64,000 nucleotides of DNA. Origin: Carposina sasakii (lineage: Eukaryota > Arthropoda > Insecta > Lepidoptera > Carposinidae). The notes beneath the pieces are model-generated. The model was not told the origin of the DNA, searched no databases, and saw only the letters and a list, made by a program, of their open reading frames with translations. The translations under genes and the position numbers were made by a program. Within the stretch, counting starts at the first letter, position 1, and every line of letters starts with the position of its first letter. Positions 22,163 to 34,261 of the stretch are shown piece after piece. The DNA lies in contig CP053154.1 in NCBI GenBank assembly GCA_014607495.2, positions 8,308,001 through 8,372,000 of the forward strand, in the 5' to 3' direction.

Positions 22163-22284
22163 TCGTCGTCTTCATTCATTCATTCGTTTCTTTTCTTTCT
22201 TTCTGTAGGTATTTCAGTTTGTGTGTCGCGTGTTGAAGATTTTTCATTTTGTACGATAAATAAAACACATTACATCCTATAATA
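22163..22284 (+). promoter_or_regulatory. Core promoter / 5' UTR of CCT2
   Basis: The 120 bp between SINE copy E and the start codon hold a pyrimidine-rich run (TTCGTTTCTTTTCTTTCTTT) and no clear TATA box at the usual distance. The 5' UTR must begin here unless an upstream non-coding exon exists. Confidence 0.4.
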
Positions 22285-25200
22285 ATGGTAAGTGAATATT
22301 TTTACGCAATGGCAGCTAATACACTACACCATAAATGTATATTTTTCGTAATATCTTAGTTATGAAACAAAATTCGCACCGCTGTTTCCTCCATTGCACG
22401 TGCAGGCATGATATTAACAAAAAAATACTCTTATTGTGGTTTATATTGTTTTCCAGGTGTCCCTTAACCCTATAAGAATATTAAACAATGAAGCAGAAGA
22501 AGAGAAAGCTGAAGTGGCTCGTATGTCCAGTTTTATTGGTGCTATTGCTATCGGAGATCTCGTCAAAAGTACTTTAGGTCCCAAAGGAATGGACAAGATT
22601 TTAGTGTCATATGGCAGAAACGCTGGTCAGGTATGTTCATATTCGTGTATTTAATTTAAAAGTAAAAAAAATATTTAAAATATGTTTTCACATTGTTAGA
22701 TCAATGGTTGCCTATAAAAATGTCTTGATAGTCCTTATATTTATATTTCAGGTTGAGGTCACTAATGATGGTGCTACTATTTTAAAATCAGTAGGAGTGG
22801 ACAACCCTGCTGCGAAAATCCTTGTAGACATGGCTAAAGTACAAGATGATGAAGTTGGAGATGGCACTACATCTGTCACAGTGTTAGGTAAAAGCATGGA
22901 ATACAAGATGTTATGTCTCCTCTTCATTCATAATGTAAATGTTCAGATTTAGGGTTGGATGCCAACAACCTTTGTCACCTTCATGCTTCATGTAAATCAA
23001 TCAATTATAAATAATGGAAACTCAATGGTACCTTATGTAACTATAGTTTTTGTATCCACATCAACACTTATTTATAAGTGCTTTGCACTGTGCAATTTTA
23101 TATTCTAATATATATAAACCTTCCTCTTGAATGACTATTTATAAAAACCGCATCAAAATTTATTGTGTAGTTTAATAGATCAAAGCATACTTAGGGACAG
23201 ACAGTGGAATGTGACTTTTTTTATACTTTGTTATGATTATGATATTTTAGCGGCTGAACTTCTCCGAGAGGCTGAGAAGCTTATTGACCAGAAGCTCCAC
23301 CCTCAAACAATTATTGCTGGATGGAGGATTGCTGTGGATGCTGCCAAACAGGCCCTTTCTAATGCTAGTTTTGATCATCAGAAGAACTTAAATGATGCAG
23401 CTCTGCGTGCGGACTTGGAGAACATTGCACGAACAACTCTGAGCTCTAAAATCTTGTCAAATCACAAAGAGTAAGTCAAAAGCAAATCCAAAGTCAATTT
23501 GATAAAATTAAGTTAAAAAAGTAAGACCCTTAAGTTTATTATGCAAGATACAGGATCACATTACCTGTGACAGATGGTGACTTAAAGCCAATAAGTTTTT
23601 ATCCTTTATTTTTTAGACATTTCACAAAGTTGGCAGTAGATGCAGTTTTGCGTCTCAAAGGGTCCGGCAACTTGAAGGCTATTCAGATCATTAAAATTCC
23701 TGGTGGCTTACTAGAGGAATCCTTTTTGGATGATGGTTTTCTTCTAAATAAGAAGGTATTTTACACACATTATTATCATAGATTCTTAAATTGATGAACA
23801 TCTGAATTTATGATTTTACTCTTTGCAATAGATTTTTCAAAAAGGGGTTTTTTAACTAAAGTAAATCACTTAAATGCTGATCATTATTGTTACTTACATT
23901 ATAATTTATATACTTTTGTCCTTTAATTTTTATTCAACATCCACAGCAATGTTATGAGTCCTGCCTACTGTAACATTTATATTATTCTGAATGGTTTTCC
24001 ACTCCCTTTTCCATTACACAGTAATATGCTTTTTTAATTTTTTATGTGAAATTGTTGTATACTGACAGTTGAGAAAATTTATCCTAAAGAGTACCTGTTT
24101 AAAATAAATCTTGAATGTTTTTTTTTCACCCAGTACACAACACATTAACCTAGTCCCACATTAAGATCCCTAAGGTCTTGTATCGTGTCATAAGTTCCCT
24201 ACCGGAGACTTCTCTTTGTTAGCTCATTTATGTCATAATATTCCAGGTTGGAGTCCATCAACCAAAGCGTATTGAGAACGCTAATATTCTGATTGCGAAC
24301 ACTCCCATGGACACTGATAAGATCAAGGTGTTTGGCTCCACCATCAAAGTAGACTCAATGGCCAAGATTGCAGAGTTGGAAGTTGCAGAGAAGGAGAAAA
24401 TGAAGGACAAAGTCAACAAGATCCTCAACCACAAGTGCAATGTCTTCATCAACAGGTGAATATTTATTTTATTTTATTCAAAATGTTTATATATCTAAGG
24501 GCTAACTTTATTCTTCTGATAGGCTATCTGATGTTTGGAAAAATCAGCCCTAAATGTTAAAAAAATAGATATATAATGTAATTACCTACTATTATTTACG
24601 AAGGCTAATAAGCCTACCCTTATATTCTATATGCCAAATTGATTTTGCTCTACGTTTTTCCTAATTAATAGGTAGGTAATTAATGTAAATATATCTATAC
24701 TTATAACCATATAAAATCAGAGGCATATCGTTACCATTTCAGACAACTAATCTACAACTACCCTGAGCAGCTATTTGCTGATGCTGGTGTGATGGCAATT
24801 GAACATGCAGATTTTGATGGTATTGAGCGGCTCGCTTTGGTTACCGGAGGAGAGATTTGTTCCACCTTTGATTCTCCTGAAAGAGTCAAGCTAGGCCACT
24901 GCAAGGTTATTGAACAGGTGAGGGAAATCATAAATAAATTGAATAACATATTTTATGTTAGCTCTAAGTTATTTTTAAAAATCAAGGTTAAACTTAACTT
25001 AATTTCAACTACTCACAAGTTTTTATTTGTTGGTTTTATTTAGAAACTATTTGCAGTCACTTCCTTATAGATTTGATTTCAACCATTCCTTGTTTGCTCT
25101 TATAGACTTATGTTATTATAACATACATAAGTATATAATATAGACACAGATGTTTTTCCGAAATGAGTTGAATGCCAGAACTGCAGGATCAAAAGGGAGG

Positions 25201-26973
25201 TCCCACAGCCATAGCAAGGACAGATGTTGTAAAAAGAGAATACTATGGGGCTTAGTAAGTGATCATATATCTGCTTGCGAAGAACTGGATCAATGTATGG
25301 CATGTTGAACATGGTTTTTAACAGCATGATTTTGTGAGTAAAGGAAATAACCACTTGCGGGAAAAAACCGTAATGCGGCGTAAGCCTAAAAGACAGCAAG
25401 ACGCAAACGGCTGGCAAAAATTAAAAATAATATTTTACTGATTATTATACCAATGATTATACAGTCCATCTTATTAATGTAAACTATGAATAAACCCACA
25501 GGTGCTGATCGGCGATGAATGCCTAATCCGCTTCTCCGGTATCGCGTTGGGCGCCGCTTGCACCGTGGTCATCCGCGGCGCAACTCAACAAGTCATTGAC
25601 GAAGCTGAGAGGTCTCTTCATGACGCGCTCTGTGTGCTTGCTGCCACTGTCAAGGAGCCCAAAGTTATCTATGGAGGAGGTAAGACAAAACAAATGAAGG
25701 TGCACCACACTGGTGTGTTGCATTATTTCTTGATGGAATTAATAGAGGTATGTCACTCGTCAAGTCACGTGATGAATGCCAACAGCTATTAGTGTGAGTC
25801 GATGTCAAATGATGTAGCATTGTTTAAGTACCCAGTATGTTTTTTCAAGGGTACAAGTACTTTGACTTAAAATCACGCCCTTTATACCTAAAGAGGTTGG
25901 GCGAAAGTGTGCAAATTACACACCAACTTTTCCCCAGTTTTCTTATTGGGAACAACAATACTCAATCTTGCAAATGGTAATGAAATCATCAGCAGCACCA
26001 CAGTAATATAATAATAACCGTCGTCCGAGGTGGCGTATTTCCTATACCCACCCACATGAATGTATTTATGAGTGTAAAACAATGTGCAGGTGCAAGCGAA
26101 ATGCTAATGGCTGAAGCGGCATCACTAGCCGCGGCTCGCACTCCCGGCAAAGAGGCCGCAGCGGCCGAGGCCTTCGCCGTCGCCCTGCGTCGCCTGCCCG
26201 CGGCGGTGGCAGACAACGCGGGCTATGACAGTGCGGAATTGGTGGCCAGGCTGCGGGCCAGCCATGCGCAGGGAGAGAATACTATGGGGCTTGGTAAGTG
26301 ATCATATATCTGCTTGCAAATAACTGGATCAATGGCATGTTGAACGTGGTATCTAACTGTGGGCGTCAAAAAAGAACGCAGCGGGCGATGGAGATGTCTA
26401 TGCTCAGTGTTTCTCTTGGGCTTGGTAAGTCATTTGCTGCTATGCATATAGACCACTATAAAGAACCTATCCACATTTGAGACTCGAAATTACATGTTTA
26501 CTTTTCAAGTTAGTAGGAGTCTGAGTTATTTATCGATGAACCTATGTTCAGCAATGGACTTTTCATGGCTGACAATAATGATGATGTTAAACGATGTTCT
26601 TACTAAAACTTGAAGCGTAATAATGTAGGTACAGAGTAAGCTAGACAGTTTACAATTCTGCCGTCCTGTGAGATCTAGAAAGTTTTCAATTCGGTCATCC
26701 TGTGACATCTAGACAGTTTTCAATTCGGCCATCCTGTGAGGTGTCTAGTTTCAACCTGTAAGTTCTAAGACCAGTCTTCAAGCTGTCCCTCCCTTCGCAG
26801 ACATGGAAAAAGGCACAGTCGGCGACATGAAGAAGCTCGGCATAACCGAGTCGTACGTGGTGAAGCGTCAGGTGCTGGTGTCAGCCGCCGAAGCAGCGGA
26901 GGTGATCCTTCGTGTCGACAACATCTTAAAGTCGGCGCCGCGCAGGCGTGGGCCCGACCGTCGCCCGTGCTAA
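22285..26973 (+). CDS. CCT2: T-complex protein 1 subunit beta (chaperonin CCT2), ten exons
   Basis: Coding exons: 22285-22287 (ATG only), 22457-22630, 22752-22887, 23251-23470, 23617-23755, 24247-24455, 24743-24917, 25502-25679, 26090-26293 and 26801-26973. All have GT-AG junctions, phases agree, and the total is 1611 nt (536 residues plus TAA), the usual CCT2 length. CCT2 is one of eight paralogous subunits of the cytosolic TRiC ring that folds actin, tubulin and WD-repeat proteins using ATP. Visible motifs: [15 protein letters not shown] (residues 34-48) and TNDGATIL (63-70), the nucleotide-binding loop GDGTT (95-99), [24 protein letters not shown] in the intermediate region, [21 protein letters not shown] entering the apical domain, [12 protein letters not shown], and the equatorial GGGASEMLM and [11 protein letters not shown]. 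The C-terminus PDRRPC resembles PDHHPC of vertebrate CCT2. Exons 9-10 are much more GC-rich than the rest. Confidence 0.97.
23104..23247 (+). repeat. Degraded SINE/LINE tail in CCT2 intron 3, abutting the exon 4 acceptor
   Basis: ATATAAACCTTCCTC..GAAT, AAACCGCATCAAAAT and AGCATACTTAGGGACAGACA match the element at 61804-61990 in order. The copy ends within a few bases of the exon 4 splice acceptor at 23250. Confidence 0.65.
25235..25322 (+). repeat. Copy of the CCT2 exon 9 end and intron 9 start, inside intron 7
   Basis: About 88 bp nearly identical to 26274-26356: AGAGAATACTATGGGGCTT, a GTAAGT donor, then GATCATATATCTGCTTGC, AACTGGATCAA and TGGCATGTTGAAC. A partial-gene duplication in direct orientation. 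The exon part here is too short to act as an exon and has no acceptor. Confidence 0.8.
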
Positions 26974-27622
26974 CTCTATTACGCACTTTCTTGAAGATTC
27001 TGAGACGCTAGAACAGTGTATCCAGTAGGGCAAGCTGATTTCTGACGCTTCGTAACGTCTGACCGTTACAATTAAACCTAAACGTAAAATTTGTCGTATC
27101 TGTCCCTTTTCCTCTTAGCCTATGTTAGGAACGGAGAGGGACCGACTTGACTAAGGTTAAGTTTACTTTTAAGGGTGACGGTCAGAATCGACCATATTGT
27201 CAAATCTCATAGATTTTGCCTGCGTGACGATGATGTTATGGAGTGTCAAGAGTACTCAAGAGTTCAACTTGCCCTATTAGTTCCTACCTTGATTAATGTC
27301 TTGGCTGCTCGTACTAAGTACATTGGTGAGACAGCAATTATCACTCGGTCGAATAAGATGCGTGAGTGTTGAAATGTAAACGAATTTTCTTTGTCACAGA
27401 CTATAAACCAACCGAACACTTTCTCGCCATTTTACTTGGTATGTCTAATCCAGGCATATCTGAAGTAACTTAAATGAGTGCAAATATTTATATTATACCA
27501 TTGTTTCAAAGGAACATGGTTGCATTTACTTGATACTGATTGACTTGATTCACTGGATTCATAAAAATGTGTTATTACAATTTTTCCACTGTTTTATAAG
27601 CGTCTCGCGTTGTCAGAGTAAG

Positions 27623-27628
27623 AATAAA
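27623..27628 (+). other. Likely poly(A) signal of CCT2
   Basis: AATAAA about 650 bp past the CCT2 stop codon, the first one recognised downstream. It would give a 3' UTR of about 670 nt. Confidence 0.5.
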
Positions 27629-27639
27629 GTATAGTTATA

Positions 27640-28593
27640 ATCAGTTATGTATTGTCATATTTTCATATAATGAGATTTATAATTCCGGCGCATCCTTATA
27701 CAAGTTTGTTACATATCCGCCTAAACGTTTAAAATGAAATACATATCTGATTATGACTGTACTATTGTTTGTAAACAAACCAAGTAAAAACATGCACCAG
27801 TGTCGTAAGTTTTCTTGCTTTGCGCTTAGTTATGTAAACTAATGTTCTGCATTTACAACTGGTAATATTTTACGTGTCACACGTTTGTTTTTATGATAGT
27901 TACATAGAAACGCTAGCTCGATTCCCTTCTTTATTACCTATAAGTACTGGATACTTACACTTGGTTTAACAAATTAGTATTTAGTTTATTTGGTCATAGC
28001 TGCCTTTAAAATGTATTAATTAACAATATTTAATAATAAAATTCAAATATTAATTATTTATGTTTTTTATTAACAAAGTCCCTTTAAATAGAATGAATCT
28101 GGAATGAACAATTTTATTTATGCTCTCTTGCTCTAAAGCTCTTGATCTATAGATGCCAAAAGTTAAGATGTATCAAATATGTAGTTCTATCGCATATAAT
28201 AATCAACTTCTACATTGGTATGCAAGACTCGAACGTTCCATAATAGGTAATATTCAGAACACGCGGCAACTTTGTGATACAGTTAGTCGAAAGTAACTAC
28301 AATTACACTGAAACTAGTTGCAAGTGTTGAAATTATATTATGTAAAGTTGGAGCAAATTGACAGGCAGACGCTCGTAAGTACCTGCATGCCTAGGTGGTT
28401 CAGTGAAAGTGGTTTTCATAGGGTAAACCATTAAACGATCGTAATGTAACGTAAAAAATTTAAAAATCACAGTTTTTTATTTTATTAACATACTTAGCTC
28501 AAACCAATGTCTGACCTGGTAAACGTTTTGGTCACTAAACTTTATTAAGAGTTGGCCGTTTAAATATATTAGTCGCACAAACTCAGTCGAGCA
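27640..28593. other. Intergenic, nothing recognised
   Basis: AT-rich sequence downstream of CCT2 with no exon, RNA gene or repeat ends that I can define. Confidence 0.4.
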
Positions 28594-28595
28594 TA

Positions 28596-29197
28596 TGGCT
28601 CTTTAGTCAATTCGCCCTACCCGGAGCTCGGACCATGGGATCAGTTAACCAAACGAATTTATTTTTATATTTTATTTTAGTTATCTGGGAAAAAATCTAT
28701 TGTTTATTTCAAGTCTGTGTACAGACGTGTTCAAAACTGTTAAGATAAGTATAAATGAAACAACCGGGCTTCATGATATGAACATATTTAAAAATTAAAC
28801 AGTCTTTTGATTATCACGCATTTTAAAGTAAAAAAAAATCAACAACATTAAGGAAAAAAAAACATAATTCACTTATTATTATACAAAATTAACGTAAGTG
28901 TTTTGTAGTTTTCAATTGCATAAAATATATTAACATGTCAATTTTACCAAACAATGACCTAGGTATAGTAATTTCACCGCTCAATAGTTGGTTTATTGTA
29001 AAGTCAATTATTCGTTTTTTATTTAATTATTATTGCCGACCATTAAAAATAAATATATAACGAATTTGAAACCTTTTCGTCGCGACTGTCCACATTAAAA
29101 ATACAGATAGTAGGGCGAGTGGACCAATTCAAACATTCGTTAGGTCGACTGATCCCATGGTCCGAGTTCCGAGTAGGGCGAGTTGACTAAAGAGCCA
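28596..29197. mobile_element. MITE of 602 bp with approximately 50-bp TIRs and TA target duplication
   Basis: The ends TGGCTCTTTAGTCAA...TTGACTAAAGAGCCA are inverted repeats that extend about 50 bp (through GGACCATGGGATCAGT) with a handful of mismatches. TA lies immediately outside each end (28594-28595 and 29198-29199), typical of Tc1/mariner-type insertion. The interior is AT-rich and non-coding. Confidence 0.8.
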
Positions 29198-30050
29198 TAA
29201 TACTTGTAGGTAGGTATATCCCGTGCATGATTTCGGAAATAACATATTTCGTATGCAGTTGCAAAGATTCTAAGGTCATACATTATGGTCGATTCTGACT
29301 GCCATTCTTGATTCTAACATTAAAATTAGTTATGTATTTTCCTCTTCATTCTTAATGTTCAGGAAATGACAAATTTTTGTTTATGATTAAGTGTGGCGGT
29401 CAGAAAAAGAATCGACGACATTATGGTACACTATTATGGTAATATAAATATGACGTTTGCAAAACTATATTTCTATTTTCTACCTAAAATTTTTTTCTAC
29501 CATCAGATATATTATACCCACGGTATTCCGTCTATTTGATATAGACTCCTCCCAATTCAATTGTACGTTGGAAATCTTCGGCTATCTGAACTGGGGACTT
29601 GTAATGAAATTTTCCTTTATTATTCGATTTATCTGCTCCTTCAATTTTATGTCGCAGCAATAGTGTTAGCCTCTTGTTTAGATCTGCACAGAAGAGAGAA
29701 GATTATTTTATACTTACATAGGTACCTACTATACCTTCAGCGACTGATCAAGAGTTCTGTCCGTCCTAGGCTAATAAAATATAACAATTATGACGATTAC
29801 ACGTGTTACGGTCGGCCAAATTCTAAATACCATTTCGTTAGGAAATTCATTATAATAATTATTAGTTACCTACAATTGAGGGTAGGACGATATAAATTTG
29901 ACATTGACCAACGTACTGTGGGGTTGAAGAAAAGAAGAAAGGGAAAGAGAAGCGACCCGTGAGTGAGACAACACTACTTCCAACAGTTACATACCCACTC
30001 ATAGCCAAGTCTCTTGAGCATATTATTGCATAGGTAGGTACTTCTTCCTT

Positions 30051-30088
30051 ACTTTATTTCTGGGAAGGTATGATCCCAGAAATAAAGT
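30051..30088. repeat. Perfect 15-bp-stem hairpin
   Basis: ACTTTATTTCTGGGA (30051-30065) and TCCCAGAAATAAAGT (30074-30088) are exact complements with an 8-nt loop. Function unknown. Confidence 0.75.
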
Positions 30089-30202
30089 CCGTTTCACAGA
30101 AGAATAAAGAACTAACATTTTTTGCGGTCCCCTTCTTCGGCACTTTCATCTTCTTTCCTTGGCCCTTGCCCTTGCCTTTATGCAGAAAATTTATTCAACT
30201 TT

Positions 30203-30327
30203 GGACCCTAATATTTTGGAAACCAGACACTTCCCAGGTATGCTTCCATGGAGAAAAATTATCATAATGATGAGGAGATTCCGTAGATTTCGGGAACGTT
30301 GACGACCAAAAATTACCCTGTATTATT
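30203..30327 (-). repeat. Dispersed repeat R2 fragment
   Basis: CAGACACTTCCCAGGTATGC, TTCCATGGAGAAAAAT and CGGGAACGTTGACGACCAAA are the reverse complement of the block at 61188-61270. It ends at ACCCTGTA, the motif found at ends of mariner-like fragments here. Confidence 0.65.
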
Positions 30328-31432
30328 TTTCTTTTCTTTTTCTTTGGGTGGTGGTCACTAGCGGGCAATGGGGATCACCCGATTCTGATTACCCACAAGT
30401 ATTTTATAAACACAAAATATACATTAGAAAAAGGATTTAAGTAGGAAATCATTACACCAAATGTACAAGTAAAGGCGTAAAAAAGTAACATACTGTATAT
30501 TTTGCGTCCGTGAAAATTTACATCGGCGAGCCGCAAAAACAAAACACACCTCTCATTCTCTATGCTGTCGCCATACCCACGCGGCACGCTCGCAGCGACG
30601 GCGAGGGGAACAAAGCGGGCAGGGAGGACCCTTAACGTATTTCTATTAGTGTTACTTTTGGAGATATGTGGGTGACCACTATTACCCGCTGACTCCCATT
30701 ACCCGATCTTCCCCTACCTAGTTATTTACATAGTTACTAGCGCTTTCATTTAAAGTAACTATTATTTAATGAAACGCACTATAACAACTCTTGCAACCTT
30801 CTGCTATGTTAAAAAATATGTATATACGACTAACATGACCGATATGTGTTGGGGATATGCAAAGAGATGTTTTTTAGATTTTATAATATACCTAACGGAG
30901 GTCTGACCGTGTCGTGGGCTCTTGGGCTATAACCATATCGCTTGCTATTCTCTGCCTACCTGCATGATTCCTGATATTTTGTAAGCTGCTCATTATGGTC
31001 TATGTATAATTCCCCCGATCTTTGCATACTTCTGTATGCTTAGTGCGATTTTTCTTGGTACATTTTGCTATTCTATTGCTATTATTATTAACTCACTTTT
31101 TTGTGGGCTAAAATGAACTTGGAGAGACTCGAAGACGTTTTCCGGTCAAAAGCCAATTTACTCACGAAAGGAAGCTATTTATAGATAGTACCTAATATTA
31201 TGCCCTTCGCAAGCTGAACCAAGTTAATAGAATAAACTACCGAATAGACACAAAACTAATCATGTTGCCGCATTGAAATGGTTAGTAAACATGCGACTCA
31301 ACATATTCTAGTTTATGGAAAAGGCAATTCAAATATTGCTGTAATTATGAGCCATTTCGTTCCCACTGAGGCTAATAATGCTCACGTTCGCGGTTTTCAA
31401 GAAAACATTTAATTTCACGTCGATTAGTTTAT

Positions 31433-32112
31433 GGGAACTATATTTTCTGTCACCAAAATTTATATTTGTCACCAAGTTGTATCACCAAATAATTAGATCT
31501 ATCGCCACGAAATATTTTCGTTCTCAGATAAACAAATGTGTTCCCAGGTATGAATCACCACATTAATGTTAATATATGTGTAAAATAAAAGATGGATCAC
31601 CAAAGAAATTGTAGTGCATTGATTGAATATAAACGTCATTCTCACAATAATAGTTTTGTTACTTAAATAATAGGTTTGTCCTCAAAATGATAGATCTGTC
31701 ACCAAATACTTGCAAATTTAGCTAATTGCTTATGGTTACCTGTTTGGCGGATCCGAATCTGGCAATATAGGTTAGAAGAATGACCGTCGCCCGTCGCCGC
31801 CGCCGATTTCTTCGGTGTTAGGTTACATGTTTAAGTCCAAGACGATTTCTAGCGACAAAAATATGATTTATTGGTGATCACTTTTAATTAATTTGCTTCA
31901 ATACTTATTAGGACAAACCTATTAAAATACATTCAAAAATATTAATTTGGTACTAGACCTTATATCTTCATGATTTTAGGTGATTTTTCGTGGAACTGAT
32001 TTTATATTGTTTGATGACTAGATTTTGGTGACAAATCTATTATTTTGGGGGCAAACTCTATTATTAAGGAAACAGAAAACGACTTCAATTGGTGACAGCT
32101 TAAATCATACCC
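31433..32112 (+). mobile_element. 680-bp MULE-like non-autonomous element M1, copy 1
   Basis: Starts GGGAACTATATTTTCTGTCACC and ends GGTGACAGCTTAAATCATACCC, imperfect TIRs of about 22 bp. The interior has many CACCAA/TTGGTG boxes and no open frame. A second copy lies inverted at 36399-39658. Flanks are TTAGTTTAT (31424-31432) on the left and AAAAATAAT (32113-32121) on the right, which do not match each other but match the flanks of copy 2. Nine-base target duplications suggest a Mutator-like or Merlin-like element; the transposase family is not known. Confidence 0.85.
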
Positions 32113-32659
32113 AAAAATAATGTGCTCGATATCACCTTGAATACTTATTAATCCTCTAATAATGAAGCTTTATTTTAATGGAAAAATTTTGCTAAAGCGG
32201 TCAAATAAATTTTAAGTTTATGTTGTCAACCGAAGCCATATTGGATTTAGTTGGGATACAGCATGTAACAACAACGTGTGCAAATTAGGTAACGTACCAA
32301 TCAACCCACCCCATAAATAGGTATTTTTTTTTAATATATCCCATGTACAATTCTACTACGCAGATACATACTGGGTGTAAAGACAACTTTTTCTTTTAAT
32401 ACCTCGTACCTATTCTTTGTAATATCACGATCATTTTCGGATAACAAACATTTTTTCAAGATACCATTTCAAAATGTTATAATGTTAGTTTTGTACGTAC
32501 ATTTGTACTTTGAGCATTAAGCGAATACATTGCTTGCAATAAAATGTCAGTATTTTTTCATAATTTTTTGTCGTTTCCCAAGGTTGGTTCCATAGAAGAA
32601 AATGATCGTAACCTTTCAAAGAATTTGAGGTATTAAAACATCGTTGTCTTTTTACACCC

Positions 32660-32850
32660 TGTATACACACGGCTGTGTTCCCGATATGGGATAGCCAGAA
32701 CTACGGGATCATAAAGGAGATCCCATAGCCACATTTACCTATCGTAGTAGAAATATTATGTTAATAAATCAATGACAAGGTGCTAGCATATCGCCTGATA
32801 TGAGAGAATGACCGAGCTTTTTAGTCGACTCTTACGATGGATTTTTTTTG
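32660..32850 (-). repeat. Dispersed repeat R1 copy
   Basis: Reversed R1 landmarks: CACGGCTGTGTTCCCGATAT, CAGAACTACGGGATCATAAA, AAGGTGCTAGC and TTTAGTCGACTCTTACGA. One of the better-preserved copies. Confidence 0.65.
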
Positions 32851-34261
32851 CGTAGAGATCTGATGATAACATTTTACAATAAATATCCTCCACAGCGTAA
32901 AATTAAAATAACAAAACTGGTTAAGATACTATGCAGCGACTCGGGGCTCGGGACACACGCAGCCTAGGGCTTACAACTTTATTCTCAGCCGCAATTACGA
33001 TGCAGTCGTGCTTTTTGCGCCATTCCGGAATATTCCAACAACTGCAAACATTCGTCATTAGTTTACATTATGCACTAGGATGTTTTTCACCGTCTGCTTT
33101 TTAATTAAGTGCCTTTGAACTGCGTTCTTGAGGCACTTTGTGTAGACTTATTGACCAGGCTACTTAGTTAACTATGGAAGGCAACTCTATATACCTACCA
33201 CAGCTTTCATTATAGAGCTCTATAAAAAGTTGGATACCTATGTAATAAATTAAGAAAATATTATTAAAATTTTGATTAATATTGAAACTTAGCATATTAG
33301 AAACTACCTTAAATACCCCTGACCTATTCTCTACTGATAGAAGATTAAAATACAGTTTGTATAGCTAATAGGCAGTTACTCCAGGCAGATTCAGAAATGG
33401 ACATTCTTTGAAAATGTTGAGGTACTCTCACCTACTGGCTAGCTCCCTACCACCTAGGCACATTTCCAGTGTGTGTTTATTTGTTGGCTTAAATGCAATA
33501 TTCTCAGCATAAAGGCGCCATGCTAGGTCTTTGGTTTGACTAAATTAAATAGGAAAAAATAGGTAGGTTCTGCTCAAAAGAGTAAAAAGGAGTCTCTTTT
33601 CATATGCATCAGCAAAAACAATATTAGTAACACCGAAGGGAGGGATACAGATGAAAACAGATAGGTTACGATTAACTTTTCATAACATTACCCAGACGCG
33701 GACTTACAAGTATGCATATGTAATGTTTACGAAATCACACAAAGACAAGAAAAACGGCTCTCAGAACAGTTCTAGCCACTCCGCCTGTTGCGTACGTGAT
33801 TACTCTCTGAATATTCCACTTTATCGGCCAATCTTCTGTTGTCGTGACGATGCAAGGGGTCGTGAATAATTTAGTTGGGTGGAGGTAGATGTAGTATTTA
33901 CCCAAAATTCTCTACGACGACAAAGTGACAAGATACCGAGGGTTGTGCCCGTTAAAAATGGACGCATAGTCAATCAAGATCCGTGCGTTGGGTTGACACG
34001 GTCGGTGTAAGTAACACGAAAATGGGAAAAGAATTAGAGTATTTTCAGACTAAGGGTCGCACTCGAAATCGTGAACTTGCTGAAAAGTATTTTATTAGTA
34101 GTATGTAACTGCCAGACTGTATTCTAAATAGATCAGCGCATACCCAAGTAGCACAAGAGGCTGTATAGCAACTGAATATTGGACTACAATTACCCTTGAA
34201 GTGGTATAAGAAAGCTGCATAAAAGCTGATTCCGAGCTTATTCAGCCCTTAAACCACTTAA

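Larger units (their letters stand above)
29200..31423. other. Intergenic, one hairpin and one repeat fragment
   Basis: No host exon recognised. Short open stretches are present (for example 29561-29962), but they lack any recognisable domain and look like chance frames. Confidence 0.4.

Noticed and set aside
26765..26986. 73-residue minus-strand frame opposite CCT2 exon 10
   Set aside because: Antisense of a conserved GC-rich coding exon; Arg/Cys/Pro-rich composition is typical of such shadows.
29561..29962. 133-residue plus-strand frame
   Set aside because: Composition is that of translated AT-rich DNA (Tyr/Ile/Leu/Lys), with no domain, splice context or repeat homology seen.
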